A stretch of DNA of 64,000 nt from Chryseobacterium sediminis (GTDB lineage: Bacteria > Bacteroidota > Bacteroidia > Flavobacteriales > Weeksellaceae): NCBI RefSeq assembly GCF_008386505.1, contig NZ_VUNZ01000006.1, positions 92,776 through 156,775 on the forward strand, given 5' to 3'. How positions within the stretch are numbered: position 1 is the first letter of the stretch; each line of letters opens with the position of its first letter. Under the pieces are notes generated by a model. It worked only from the letters and a program-made list of their open reading frames with translations. It was not told the DNA's origin and ran no database searches. Below are positions 24,411-33,496 of the stretch, piece after piece. A program made the position numbers and the translations under genes.

Positions 24411-26057
24411 ATGAATTATTTTTTAACTTATACAGTATATGTCCTCATACTATCCGTATTGATGGGCGTTTCATCTTGGAAACTGTTCAAGAAAATGGGG
24501 TATAGCCCTTTATTTGCTTTTATCCCTTTCTACAACTATTTCATCATCCTGAAAGAAACAAAACATCCGAAATGGTGGGCAATCCTGTCTTATCTTCCGA
24601 TTGTAGGACCAATCATGATGTCTGTTTTCCATCTTTACTTAGTGAAAAAGTTTGGAAAAACCCTTTTCAAAGATCAGATTCTTACAGTGATCCTGCCGTT
24701 TATTTATATGGCTGTGATTAACTATTCTAAAGATGTAGAGTTAGAAGATGAAAATGCAAACGACCTGTTCCTTACAGACGAAGAAAAAAACGATAAAAAG
24801 AAAGATACATTTGTAGGTTCTATTACCTTCGCGGTAGTTTTTGCAACTATTATCCACGTTTTTGTAACGCAGCCTTTCGGGATTCCTACAGGATCTATGG
24901 AAAGAACATTACTGGTGGGTGACTTCCTTTTTGTAAACAAATGGAGCTACGGGTACAGACTTCCAATGCGTCCGGTAGCAATCCCTTTCCTTCAGGGGAC
25001 CATTATGGATACAGGACAGAAAGGTAATCCGAAAGACGATCCAAAATCTTACGTAGACGCAGTTAAGCTTCCTTACACAAGAATTTTACAATTCAACAAG
25101 CCACAGAAAAATGATGTGGTAGTTTTCAACTATCCTCAGGATTCCGTACATACAGCGATCGACAGAAAAGATCCTTACGTAAAACGTTGTGTTGCTACAG
25201 CAGGTGATACTTTTGAAATGAGAGCCGGAAGACTTTTCGTAAACGGAAAGCCGGAAACTGTTTTAGGAGATCAGGAAGTACAGCACAGATATATTGTGAC
25301 AACGGATGCTCAATTAGATATCCCAACTTTATATAAAGCTTATGGATTTTTACCGGTTCAGGAGTTTCAGCAGGATAACGGAGGATTTATTTATGGTTTT
25401 CAGGGGCTGACAGATAAGACGGCCAAAGAAATTAAAGAACTTCCTCATGTTCTGGATATGAAAGAAGAAGTTTCAGCAAAAGGTGAAGCTGCTGTATATT
25501 ACAGAGATGAAGCCAAAACTAAGATTGATACTACACAGTCTATCTTCCCAATCAACAAACCTTGGAATCAGGATTGGTATGGACCGCTTAGAATTCCTAA
25601 AAAAGGAGATGTTGTGGCCATCAATCAGGAAACACTTCCAACCTATCAGTGGATCATTTCTGAATATGAGCATAACAGCTTAGAGAAAAAAAACGGGAAA
25701 ATCTTTATCAACGGGAAAGAAGCCAGCCAGTATACTATTCAGCAGGATTATTATATGATGGTGGGGGATAACAGAGATGCTTCATTAGATGCAAGATTCT
25801 TTGGTTTCGTTCCGGAAGAAAATATTGTCGGAAAACCAATGTTTACATGGATGAGCCTTCAGGGGGCTTTTGCTGACAGCAGTTCTACTTATCAGGCGCC
25901 ATTTAAAATCCGTTGGGAAAGAATGTTCAAAGCAACCAATACAGGAGAAGCCAATAAAACCTCTTACTGGTGGATTGCAGCGATGATTCTTATCTTATTC
26001 TTCGGATGGGAGTATTTCGTGAAATTATTCAGAAAGAAAAAAACTGAAGACGACTAA
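24411..26057 (+). CDS. lepB: Signal peptidase I, long Bacteroidota form
   Basis: Cleaves signal peptides at the outer face of the inner membrane. 548 residues, much longer than E. coli LepB. The first about 110 residues are a DUF5684-like membrane module (GYSPLFAFIPFYNYFI, WWAILSYLPIVGPIMM). The peptidase part has a membrane helix, box B GIPTGSMERTL with the nucleophile Ser162, box D YVKRCVATAGD with the base Lys258, and box E GDNRDASLDARFFG near residue 453. An insertion of nearly 190 residues separates boxes D and E, a known trait of Bacteroidota. A C-terminal membrane helix follows. In the parAB-dapB run, next to wbqC. Confidence 0.93.
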   Translation: MNYFLTYTVYVLILSVLMGVSSWKLFKKMGYSPLFAFIPFYNYFIILKETKHPKWWAILSYLPIVGPIMMSVFHLYLVKKFGKTLFKDQILTVILPFIYMAVINYSKDVELEDENANDLFLTDEEKNDKKKDTFVGSITFAVVFATIIHVFVTQPFGIPTGSMERTLLVGDFLFVNKWSYGYRLPMRPVAIPFLQGTIMDTGQKGNPKDDPKSYVDAVKLPYTRILQFNKPQKNDVVVFNYPQDSVHTAIDRKDPYVKRCVATAGDTFEMRAGRLFVNGKPETVLGDQEVQHRYIVTTDAQLDIPTLYKAYGFLPVQEFQQDNGGFIYGFQGLTDKTAKEIKELPHVLDMKEEVSAKGEAAVYYRDEAKTKIDTTQSIFPINKPWNQDWYGPLRIPKKGDVVAINQETLPTYQWIISEYEHNSLEKKNGKIFINGKEASQYTIQQDYYMMVGDNRDASLDARFFGFVPEENIVGKPMFTWMSLQGAFADSSSTYQAPFKIRWERMFKATNTGEANKTSYWWIAAMILILFFGWEYFVKLFRKKKTEDD

Positions 26058-26116
26058 TAGAAAAATTAAACTTAAAATAGAATGAAGTATTTGAAAAAAT
26101 ACTTCATTTTTGTATT

Positions 26117-26740
26117 ATGAATATGAAGAATGTATTATTGCCGGCATTTTATTTGCCCCCAATTTCATGGTTTTCAGTGCTATTAAATCCTGAGAATGAA
26201 ATTACATTGGAACAGTTTGAGAGCTTTCCCAAGCAGACTTATAGAAACAGAGCGAATATCTATGGAGCCAACGGAAAACTGTCCTTAATAATTCCTATCC
26301 ATCATAACGGGAAAAGAGAATTTAAAGATGTTGAAATCTCATACCGTGAAGATTGGAGAGCCCTTCATTGGAAATCAATAAAGACAGCATATCAAAGTTC
26401 TCCTTACTTTGAATACTATGAAGATAAATTCAGAAAAATATTTGAACTTCAGGAAAAGTACCTTCTTGATTTTAACCTTAAAGGCATAGAAATCATCCAA
26501 CAGATATTAAAAACAGAAAAGGCACACTCTTTGAATGAAGAATATATCAAAAATCCTGAAAGTATTAATTTCAGAGAAAAGTTTTCGGCAAAGCTTCCTT
26601 CCGAGTTTCAGATGGAAGAATATTACCAGACATTTTCTGATAAATTAGGATTTTTGGAAGACTTGTCGGTTCTTGATCTTCTATGTAATAAAGGTCCGGA
26701 ATCGCTTATGTATATAAAAAATATAAAACAATCATATTAG
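26117..26740 (+). CDS. WbqC family protein
   Basis: 207 residues. The PPISWFSVLL and FESFPKQTYRNRANIYGANG segments and the HWKSIKTAYQSSPYFEYY motif identify the WbqC-like family, named from a gene in an O-antigen cluster; its biochemical activity is not settled, but the fold has been likened to lipid- or sugar-handling enzymes. An alternative start at ATG 26123 shortens it by two residues. It is 59 bases after lepB, preceded by an AAAATACTTCATTTTT stem-like stretch, and likely shares the run. The family is clear. Confidence 0.82.
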   Translation: MNMKNVLLPAFYLPPISWFSVLLNPENEITLEQFESFPKQTYRNRANIYGANGKLSLIIPIHHNGKREFKDVEISYREDWRALHWKSIKTAYQSSPYFEYYEDKFRKIFELQEKYLLDFNLKGIEIIQQILKTEKAHSLNEEYIKNPESINFREKFSAKLPSEFQMEEYYQTFSDKLGFLEDLSVLDLLCNKGPESLMYIKNIKQSY

Positions 26741-26826
26741 CATACCATCGCTATTAATGAAATTTTCAGCATAAAGCAGGTGAAGTTGGCGATGGGTATA
26801 TCTCTTTAAAAAATAAATTTCAACAT

Positions 26827-28509
26827 ATGAAAAAGGTATTATTAGCTGCAGTTTTTTTAGCAGGTTTTAGTTTCTCTTTTGCACAGGAATCTAAAGCTAA
26901 AAGTATTGATCCAAACGAAGACAAAGATCTGATGACATGGTATCATAAGGACTTTACCACTTCAAAAGTGTATGGAGTAAATACGGCAAATGCTTATAAA
27001 TACTTAGAATCTAAAGGACTGAAGCCTAAAACCGTTGTGGTAGGAGTTTTGGATAGTGGAGTACAGGTAGACCATCCCGGATTGGTAAAGAATCTTTGGT
27101 CAAATCCTAACGAAATTCCCGGAAATGGTAAAGATGACGATGGAAACGGATATATTGATGATGTACACGGTTGGAACTTCATAGGAGGTAAAAACGGTGA
27201 TATTGATATCGACAACATGGAAGTGACAAGAGTTGTTGCCAAATACAAACCTGTCTTTGAAGGTAGTGATTCTACTAAGAATAAAGCAAATCAGGCTCAG
27301 ATGAAAGAAGAGTTTGATATGTATATGAAGGCCAAAGATATGTTCAATAAAAAAAGTATCGAGGCTCAGCAAAATTTCAAAACCTATTCTATGCTGAACG
27401 AGCTGATTCCTAATATGGTAAAATTATTAGGAGGTAAGCCTGTAACAGCTGAAACACTTTCAGCGATTAAAGCCCCTACAGACCAGAAAGATGCAATCGC
27501 ATTGGAATTCCTGGGCCAGATTTCTCAAAGCCCTGAGTTCAAAGGGAAATCTTCCGCTGAATTTGAAAAAAAGATGAAGGAAGAGATGAAGGAGGCAATA
27601 GACCATTTTGCTCCGGCAGCAAAACAATACGATCTTTCATATGATCCTAGAAAAGAGATCGTAGGTGATAATTATGATGACTATTCTGAAAAAAGCTATG
27701 GTAACAATCATTACGAAGGACCGGATGCAGAACATGGAACTCACGTAGCAGGAATTATCGCAGGACTTCCACAAGGAAAAGAAATTCAGTATGGGGTAGC
27801 TTCAAAGGTTGCTAAGATCATGTCTGTAAGAACAGTTCCAAATGGTGATGAAAGAGATAAAGACGTTGCTAATGCTATCAGATACGCAGTAGATAACGGA
27901 GCGAAAGTTTTAAATATGAGCTTCGGGAAACCTGTTTCCCCGGGTAAAAATGTAGTTTGGGATGCTTTTAAATATGCTGAAGATAAAGGGGTGCTTTTAG
28001 TAAAAGCTGCAGGTAACGAAAATGAAGATGTAGCAGAACACTTGGCATATCCTACCAATTTTAAAAATGTTACGGATGAAAAACCATTTGTAAGCAATGT
28101 TCTTGTAGTAGGAGCAAGTACCAATAAAAACAGCGCTTTGAGAGCAGATTTTTCTAACTACAATAAAAAAATGGTAAATGTTTTCGCTCCTGGAGAAGAA
28201 ATTTATTCTACCGTTCCTAAAAACGAATACAAATACCTTCAGGGAACTTCTATGGCTTCCCCTGTTGTAGCTGGTGGAGCTGCTGTTTTATTAGCATATA
28301 TGCCAGATCTGAAACCTTATCAGATCATTGAAGCACTTGTGAAAAGCAGCAATCCGAGTACTGCAAACGGATTCACAGACCAATCGCAGGCAGGAGGTGT
28401 TATCGACCTTAAAAAAGCCGCAGAATATGCTTATACCAATTTCTACAAAGGAAAGCCGTCAGGCACTGCTAAGCCTTCGAAATCTGTAAAAAAGGCTGTT
28501 AAAAAATAA
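26827..28509 (+). CDS. Secreted subtilisin-like serine protease (S8 family) with a long insert
   Basis: 560 residues with a signal peptide (ending SFAQES). The catalytic triad is complete: Asp76 in GVLDSGVQVDHP, His303 in EHGTHVAG and Ser475 in GTSMASPVV. Between the Asp and His lies an insert of about 190 residues, helical and rich in Lys and Glu, with MKEEFDMYMKAKDMF and QNFKTYSML. The calcium-site-like DDDGNGYIDDVHGWNF follows the Asp motif. It ends with a Lys/Pro-rich tail and lacks a T9SS sorting domain, so it is likely periplasmic. Its role may be processing of secreted or envelope proteins. It has its own terminator. Confidence 0.9.
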   Translation: MKKVLLAAVFLAGFSFSFAQESKAKSIDPNEDKDLMTWYHKDFTTSKVYGVNTANAYKYLESKGLKPKTVVVGVLDSGVQVDHPGLVKNLWSNPNEIPGNGKDDDGNGYIDDVHGWNFIGGKNGDIDIDNMEVTRVVAKYKPVFEGSDSTKNKANQAQMKEEFDMYMKAKDMFNKKSIEAQQNFKTYSMLNELIPNMVKLLGGKPVTAETLSAIKAPTDQKDAIALEFLGQISQSPEFKGKSSAEFEKKMKEEMKEAIDHFAPAAKQYDLSYDPRKEIVGDNYDDYSEKSYGNNHYEGPDAEHGTHVAGIIAGLPQGKEIQYGVASKVAKIMSVRTVPNGDERDKDVANAIRYAVDNGAKVLNMSFGKPVSPGKNVVWDAFKYAEDKGVLLVKAAGNENEDVAEHLAYPTNFKNVTDEKPFVSNVLVVGASTNKNSALRADFSNYNKKMVNVFAPGEEIYSTVPKNEYKYLQGTSMASPVVAGGAAVLLAYMPDLKPYQIIEALVKSSNPSTANGFTDQSQAGGVIDLKKAAEYAYTNFYKGKPSGTAKPSKSVKKAVKK

Positions 28510-28539
28510 TTTATCTCCCTGTTTTTAAGGAGAAACCAT

Positions 28540-28568
28540 AAAAAGTCCGAATTTTTTTCGGACTTTTT
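28540..28568 (+). terminator. Terminator of the subtilase gene
   Basis: AAAAAGTCCGAA (28540-28551) pairs with TTCGGACTTTTT (28557-28568), a 12-bp perfect stem. Confidence 0.85.
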
Positions 28569-28634
28569 ATTTTTTATTTTAAATTTTGGCACGGTTTTTT
28601 GTAACTTTATAATAACAAAATAATAAACAACAAA

Positions 28635-29126
28635 ATGAAAAAGTTACTACTTGCAGGGATGTTGGGAACATCACTTTTTGCAGTTTCGTGTTCCTCTGTT
28701 AACAAAGCAGCTACATCTCAAAATCAAAGAGCCGACTTCTTGAAAATGAAAGGAGACTGGCAGATTGTAAGCATTGATTATGATAAAGGTTATAAAATTA
28801 AACCTTTTGATGAAGGTGCAGACGCACAGTGTTTCGTAGGAAGCCACTGGAGACTAATTCCTAATAACTGGACAGGAGCATATACTTTAAATGGCGGTGG
28901 AGATTGCCCGGCGATTACACAACCTATCAAATTTGAAGTAAAAGGTGGTAATACATTTATGTTTAAAAAAATTGCTTCAGGTACTAAAGCAAAACAAAAT
29001 ACTGCCGGTTATACAATGACGTTAATCAACCAGGCTACAGATCAGTTTTCACTTGAGCAAGATGTTCCTTTTGAAGGAGGTAATGTAAAAGTAGTTTACA
29101 ACTTCCAGAGAACAGGAATGAAATAA
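28635..29126 (+). CDS. Lipocalin-like lipoprotein
   Basis: 163 residues with a lipoprotein signal ending at Cys in FAVSCSSVN. The mature part contains MKGDWQIVSIDYDKGY, which is the G-x-W of the lipocalin fold, and repeated strands to the end (VKVVYNFQRTG). Flavobacterial genomes contain many such lipocalin-family proteins of unknown ligand. Two cysteines (QCFVG and GDCPAI) could form a disulfide. The OmpA-family gene follows after 26 bases, so the two are likely co-transcribed. The fold call is moderate; there is no evidence for the ligand. Confidence 0.7.
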   Translation: MKKLLLAGMLGTSLFAVSCSSVNKAATSQNQRADFLKMKGDWQIVSIDYDKGYKIKPFDEGADAQCFVGSHWRLIPNNWTGAYTLNGGGDCPAITQPIKFEVKGGNTFMFKKIASGTKAKQNTAGYTMTLINQATDQFSLEQDVPFEGGNVKVVYNFQRTGMK

Positions 29127-29152
29127 TTTATCAACATAAAAGATCAAAAAAA

Positions 29153-29842
29153 ATGAAATTTACAAAAACATACGTAGGAGCCCTTTTCTTGTCATCAGCA
29201 TTATTATTGACAAGCTGTGAAGCGGTTCAGAATTCAAATCACCAACAAAGAGGTACAGCAGTAGGTGTTGCTTCAGGAGCAGTACTTGGAGGTATCTTAG
29301 GTAACAATGTAGGAAAAGGAGGAAATGGAGCTATTGGTGCTGTATTAGGAGGTATTATCGGTGGTGTAGCTGGTAATGTTATCGGTAACAAAATGGATAA
29401 GCAGGCTAGAGATATTAAAGAAACTTTACCGGGTGCCCAGGTAGAAAGAGTAGGAGATGGTATTAAAGTAACAATGAATGAAAGCATCGTTAACTTTGCA
29501 TTCGACTCTTCAAATCTTACTTCTGTTGCACAAACTAACCTTGATAAACTAGCTGAGGTATTAGCGAATAACCCTGATACCAATATCAATATCTACGGAC
29601 ATACAGACAGCGTAGGTAAAGACGCTTACAACATGGCATTGTCTCAAAGAAGAGCGGATGCTGTAAAAGCTTATTTAACAGGAAAAGGAATTGCATCAAG
29701 CAGAATGTTCACAAAAGGTGAAGGTAAAAATATGCCGGTTGCAAGCAATGATACTGATGAAGGAAGAGCTAAAAACAGAAGAGTAGAGTTTGCGATCACT
29801 GCAAATGAAAAAATGATTAATGATGCCAAACAAGGGCAGTAA
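29153..29842 (+). CDS. OmpA-family lipoprotein with glycine-zipper domain
   Basis: 229 residues. A lipoprotein signal with Cys in LLTSCEAVQ, a glycine-zipper region (GVASGAVLGGILGNNVGKGG and following repeats, about residue 42-83) and a C-terminal OmpA domain with NFAFDSS, NINIYGHTDSVG, LSQRRADAVKAYL and RAKNRRVEFAI. The OmpA part binds peptidoglycan (DxxR-type residues D and R visible); the zipper may insert in a membrane. It resembles YiaD-like lipoproteins that tether the outer membrane to the cell wall. It ends at a terminator and is probably co-transcribed with the lipocalin-like gene. Confidence 0.9.
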   Translation: MKFTKTYVGALFLSSALLLTSCEAVQNSNHQQRGTAVGVASGAVLGGILGNNVGKGGNGAIGAVLGGIIGGVAGNVIGNKMDKQARDIKETLPGAQVERVGDGIKVTMNESIVNFAFDSSNLTSVAQTNLDKLAEVLANNPDTNINIYGHTDSVGKDAYNMALSQRRADAVKAYLTGKGIASSRMFTKGEGKNMPVASNDTDEGRAKNRRVEFAITANEKMINDAKQGQ

Positions 29843-29873
29843 TTAATTTTACATATAAATATTTTCGTAAAAG

Positions 29874-29894
29874 ACCGCCTAGGCGGTTTTTTTT
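29874..29894 (+). terminator. Terminator of the OmpA-family gene
   Basis: ACCGCCTAGGCGGT palindrome (29874-29887) followed by a run of T. Confidence 0.8.
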
Positions 29895-29924
29895 GTATTT
29901 TTAGGCTGGAAATTTTGAATTGAT

Positions 29925-29932
29925 TACTTTTG
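29925..29932 (+). promoter_or_regulatory. -7 box of the DPPR/DprE-like operon
   Basis: TACTTTTG fits TAnnTTTG and lies 17 bases before the ATG at 29950. The -33 position is unclear. Confidence 0.4.
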
Positions 29933-29949
29933 CACTTGAAACAACATAA

Positions 29950-30837
29950 ATGAAGAAATATTTAAAGCTGCTCCGCGTAGAGCAATGGGTGAAAAACCTT
30001 TTTGTATTTGTCCCGCTCTTCTTTTCAGGTAATATTACTAACGTAGACCTGCTTCTCAAAAGCATTTTTGCATTTGTTATATTTTCACTTGCTGCAAGTG
30101 TAGTGTATATTCTGAATGATTATAATGATATTGAAGCAGACAGAAAACATCCTGAAAAAAGAAGAAGACCCCTGGCTAGCGGTGCTATTTCAAAAGCGAA
30201 AGCTATAGGAATTCTGATCGGTCTGGTCATCACGGATATTGTTCTTGTATTTTTTACACAACTCTATTTCCATGAGCTGCTTTGGAAGTTTGCCATCATC
30301 ATAGGTTTCTATGTAGTAATGAATCTTGCCTATACATTTAGGCTTAAGCATGTTCCGATCATCGATATTTTTATTATTGCGATAGGATTTGTACTTCGTG
30401 TATTGGCTGGAGGTTATATTACCGGAATCAGTATTTCACAATGGGCAATCCTCTTAACATTTGTATTGGCACTTGTACTGGCCATTGGAAAAAGGAGGGG
30501 AGAATTGATCAACGCACAGGTTTCAGGAAAAACAAGAAAAGCATTGGACGGGTATAACGTTCAGTTTGCAGACATTGCATTATCTATTTCAATTACGCTG
30601 GCTATTGTGTGTTATCTGATGTTTACCCTGTCACCGGAAGTTCAGGAAAGATTCCATGAAAGAGTTTTTTATACGGTAATCTTTGTAGTTTTTGCCCTAT
30701 TAAGATACCTTCAGCAGACTTTGGTTTACAACAGAACGGAATCTCCTACAAAGATTGTGTATCGGGACCGTTATATACAGGTTACCCTATTACTTTGGGT
30801 GGCTGCATTTTTAATTCAAATTTATTTTAAGAAATGA
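29950..30837 (+). CDS. UbiA-family prenyltransferase, 5-phosphoribosyl polyprenol-phosphate (DPPR) synthase-like
   Basis: 295 residues with about nine membrane helices. The Asp-rich motif is NDYNDIEADRKHPEKRRRPL (about residue 56-75): N-D-x-x-D-x-x-x-D followed by H-P-x-K-R-x-R-P, which is the form of decaprenyl-phosphate phosphoribosyltransferase (mycobacterial Rv3806c) rather than of quinone UbiA or heme COX10. The expected reaction is PRPP plus polyprenyl phosphate to 5-phosphoribosyl-polyprenyl phosphate at the inner membrane. Downstream genes (DprE1-, DprE2- and HAD-like) overlap or abut, fitting the next steps of that pathway. The lipid chain length and true substrate are inferred. Confidence 0.85.
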   Translation: MKKYLKLLRVEQWVKNLFVFVPLFFSGNITNVDLLLKSIFAFVIFSLAASVVYILNDYNDIEADRKHPEKRRRPLASGAISKAKAIGILIGLVITDIVLVFFTQLYFHELLWKFAIIIGFYVVMNLAYTFRLKHVPIIDIFIIAIGFVLRVLAGGYITGISISQWAILLTFVLALVLAIGKRRGELINAQVSGKTRKALDGYNVQFADIALSISITLAIVCYLMFTLSPEVQERFHERVFYTVIFVVFALLRYLQQTLVYNRTESPTKIVYRDRYIQVTLLLWVAAFLIQIYFKK

Positions 30838-32153
30838 AGCCGAATTTCACACAGAAAGTTACAAACTGGGGTAATTTCCCGGTAGTGGAGAAAGAAATGA
30901 GATCAGAGGACAGTTTCAAAAAAATAAAAGAATTTGTACTCAATCACAACGAGATTATTGCCAGAGGAAACGGAAGATGCTATGGAGATGCCTCGTTGGG
31001 AGAATCTATATTTTCAACAAAAAAATTAAATAAGTTTATCAATTTTGACCGTTTAAACGGAGTGATAGAATGCGAATCCGGAGTGCTGCTTTCAGATGTT
31101 CTGGAAATTGCGGTTCCGCAGGGATATTTCCTGTACGTTACTCCCGGGACGAAATTTATATCAGTAGGAGGAGCTATTGCTTCTGATGTTCATGGGAAAA
31201 ACCATCATGCAGAAGGATGTTTTTCAGAATATGTGATTGAATTTAAGCTCATGACGGAGAATGGAGAAATTATTACCTGTTCCAGAGAAGAAAACTCAGA
31301 GAAATTCTGGGCTACCATTGGTGGAATGGGACTTACAGGGATTATTCTTACAGCAAAATTTAAGCTTAAAAACATAGAATCCGCATACATTCGTCAGGAA
31401 AGTATCAAAGCAGAAAATCTGGATGAAATCTTTAAACTGTTTGATGAAAGTGAAAACTGGACTTATACTGTTGCATGGATTGACTGCCTTCAGAAAGGAA
31501 AAAATATTGGAAGAAGTATTTTGATGAGAGGGGAACATGCCTTCCAACACGAACTTCCCCAAAGTTTTTCAAAAACTCCTTTGAGATTAAAGAAAAAATT
31601 GTCACCTACAGTTCCTTTTTATTTTCCGGGATTTGTACTGAATGCACTTACGGTAAAAATATTCAACTGGTTATACTATAAAAAGCAGGCGAAGAAAGAA
31701 GTTAAGAATTTTATTGATTACGAAACATTTTTCTATCCTTTGGACGCTATTAATGATTGGAATAAAATCTACGGGAAATCCGGTTTTATACAATATCAGA
31801 TGGTGATTCCTAAAGAAACGGGAAAAGAAGGAATGAAAAAAATCCTTGAAACGATTGCCAATAGTGGGAACGGATCATTCTTAGCGGTTTTAAAACTTTT
31901 TGGAAAACACAATCCGGAAGCTTACAACTCATTCCCGGTGGAAGGGTATACGCTGGCCTTAGATTTTAAAGTTAATTCAAAACTAAAAAAATTGGTAGAT
32001 CAGCTTGATGCCATTGTTCAGGAGTTCGGAGGAAGAATTTATCTTACCAAAGACAGTATGAGCAGATCATCACTTACCAATTATCTGAAAAATATTCAAA
32101 ATCCTAAATTTGTGTCTTTACAGCACAAAAGAATCATAAATAACAACTCATAA
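30834..32153 (+). CDS. FAD-dependent oxidoreductase, DprE1-like
   Basis: 439 residues of the VAO/FAD-linked family. The FAD-binding parts are GNGRCYGDASL and PGTKFISVGGAIASDVHGKN, and the C-terminal substrate part contains FFYPLDAINDWNKIYG, SGFIQYQMVIP, VLKLFGKHNP and GGRIYLTKDS. These align closely, from memory, with the mycobacterial decaprenylphosphoryl-ribose 2-oxidase: the H-G-K-N-H-H and K-D-S residues are kept. The position of DprE1 Cys387 appears to be Ala (in TLALDF). It overlaps the upstream DPPR-like gene by four bases and the DprE2-like gene by one, so the three are coupled. Confidence 0.87.
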   Translation: MKPNFTQKVTNWGNFPVVEKEMRSEDSFKKIKEFVLNHNEIIARGNGRCYGDASLGESIFSTKKLNKFINFDRLNGVIECESGVLLSDVLEIAVPQGYFLYVTPGTKFISVGGAIASDVHGKNHHAEGCFSEYVIEFKLMTENGEIITCSREENSEKFWATIGGMGLTGIILTAKFKLKNIESAYIRQESIKAENLDEIFKLFDESENWTYTVAWIDCLQKGKNIGRSILMRGEHAFQHELPQSFSKTPLRLKKKLSPTVPFYFPGFVLNALTVKIFNWLYYKKQAKKEVKNFIDYETFFYPLDAINDWNKIYGKSGFIQYQMVIPKETGKEGMKKILETIANSGNGSFLAVLKLFGKHNPEAYNSFPVEGYTLALDFKVNSKLKKLVDQLDAIVQEFGGRIYLTKDSMSRSSLTNYLKNIQNPKFVSLQHKRIINNNS

Positions 32154-32878
32154 TGATAGTTCTGGGAAGTACATCTGAAGTAGCACAGGCTTTTGTGGAA
32201 AAAGCACTTCAGGAAGGAGAAAAGTTTGAAAAAATCTATCTTTTTACCTCAAATAAAGAAACTACAGAACGGTTTGCAAGACATATAGATGTGAAGTTTC
32301 TGCAGCAGGCAGAAGTTATTGAACTGGATCTGACTAAAGAAATTGATTACAACAGATTTGATAATATCAATTCAAATGTATTATTTTGTGCCGTAGGATA
32401 TTTAGGAGAAGGAACAGAAGAAGGTCTGTATGATAACAGGAATACGGAACGCATCATAGACATTAATTATTCAAAATTGGTTCCCGTAATGAACTATTTT
32501 GCACATAAATTTGAAAGCAGAAGATCCGGGACGATCATCGGGCTTTCATCAGTAGCAGGAGACAGGGGAAGACAGAGTAATTTTATCTATGGAAGTGCAA
32601 AAGCAGCGTTTACAGCCTATTTGAGTGGTTTGAGAAACTACCTTTTTGATAAAAAAGTCCATGTTCTTACCATAAAACCAGGGTTTATGGCAACCAAAAT
32701 GACAGAAGGCCTGCCGTTAAATCCGAAACTTACAGCAACACCGAAGCAAGCGGCTGCCTGTATTTATAAAGCCTTCAAAAAGGAAAAAAACGTGGCATAT
32801 GTTTTGCCGATTTGGAGTATTATTATGATGATTATCAGGAATATCCCTGAATTTATATTCAAAAAATTAAAGCTTTAA
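32153..32878 (+). CDS. Short-chain dehydrogenase, DprE2-like
   Basis: 241 residues, SDR fold. The nucleotide-binding start is IVLGSTSEVAQAF; the catalytic Ser is in GLSSVAGDRGRQSN and the Tyr/Lys pair in YGSAK (Y-x-x-x-K). The SSVAGDRGRQSNFIYGSAKA stretch resembles DprE2, which reduces the 2-keto intermediate made by DprE1 to give the arabinose epimer. Its ATG shares one base with the stop codon of the DprE1-like gene. On its own an SDR assignment would be broad, but the gene order makes the DprE2 role likely. The C-terminal hydrophobic end, WSIIMMIIRN, may associate with the membrane. Confidence 0.85.
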   Translation: MIVLGSTSEVAQAFVEKALQEGEKFEKIYLFTSNKETTERFARHIDVKFLQQAEVIELDLTKEIDYNRFDNINSNVLFCAVGYLGEGTEEGLYDNRNTERIIDINYSKLVPVMNYFAHKFESRRSGTIIGLSSVAGDRGRQSNFIYGSAKAAFTAYLSGLRNYLFDKKVHVLTIKPGFMATKMTEGLPLNPKLTATPKQAAACIYKAFKKEKNVAYVLPIWSIIMMIIRNIPEFIFKKLKL

Positions 32879-32884
32879 AAAGAA

Positions 32885-33472
32885 ATGAAAAAATTGTATT
32901 GTTTTGATTTTGACGGAACTTTGACCTATAAGGATACTATGTTTATGTATCTTAAATTCTACGATTCTACAAAATACCGGATACAATTTTTAAGACACGT
33001 ACCCCTCTTTATCCTGTTGAAGCTGAAGCTGGCAGAAACGGAAAAAGTGAAAAAAAGCTTTATCGGATCTATTTTAAAAGGGCAGACTCAGGAAAAAATC
33101 GAAATGAAGTCTAAACAATTCTTTGAACTTCATTATCCTAAAATTGTGAGGGAGAATGCATTGGACTTTATAAAAAATATCGATAGGAATAATACACAAA
33201 GTTTATTAGTAACCGCATCCTTAGATATTTGGGTAAAGCCTTTCGCTGAGGAACTTAAAATGGAGCTTGTTTCTACGCGGGCAGAGTTTAAGAACGGAGT
33301 TTTCACAGGAAATTTTGTGGGAAAAAACTGCAACGGAAAAGAAAAACTTGTAAGAATTAAAGCAGAAATTAACGATTCCAGGTACGATAAAATTATTGCA
33401 TTTGGAGATACTTCAGGAGATCGGCCAATGTTGAAATGGGCAAATGAGGGACATTACCAATTTTTTCATTAA
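32885..33472 (+). CDS. HAD-IB family phosphatase
   Basis: 195 residues. The HAD motif I is FDFDGTLTYKD with the nucleophile Asp at residue 9 or so; motif II is LLVTASLDIWV; the Lys of motif III is in GKNCNGKEKL; motif IV is AFGDTSGDRPML. Related HAD-IB enzymes dephosphorylate phosphoserine, phospholipid or lipid-linked sugars. In this operon the natural substrate would be 5-phosphoribosyl-polyprenyl phosphate, the step done by a different phosphatase family in mycobacteria; this is inference from context. It starts six bases after the DprE2-like gene and is the last of the four. Confidence 0.82.
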   Translation: MKKLYCFDFDGTLTYKDTMFMYLKFYDSTKYRIQFLRHVPLFILLKLKLAETEKVKKSFIGSILKGQTQEKIEMKSKQFFELHYPKIVRENALDFIKNIDRNNTQSLLVTASLDIWVKPFAEELKMELVSTRAEFKNGVFTGNFVGKNCNGKEKLVRIKAEINDSRYDKIIAFGDTSGDRPMLKWANEGHYQFFH

Positions 33473-33496
33473 TTTTGGGAGATAAAATTGTAAAAA

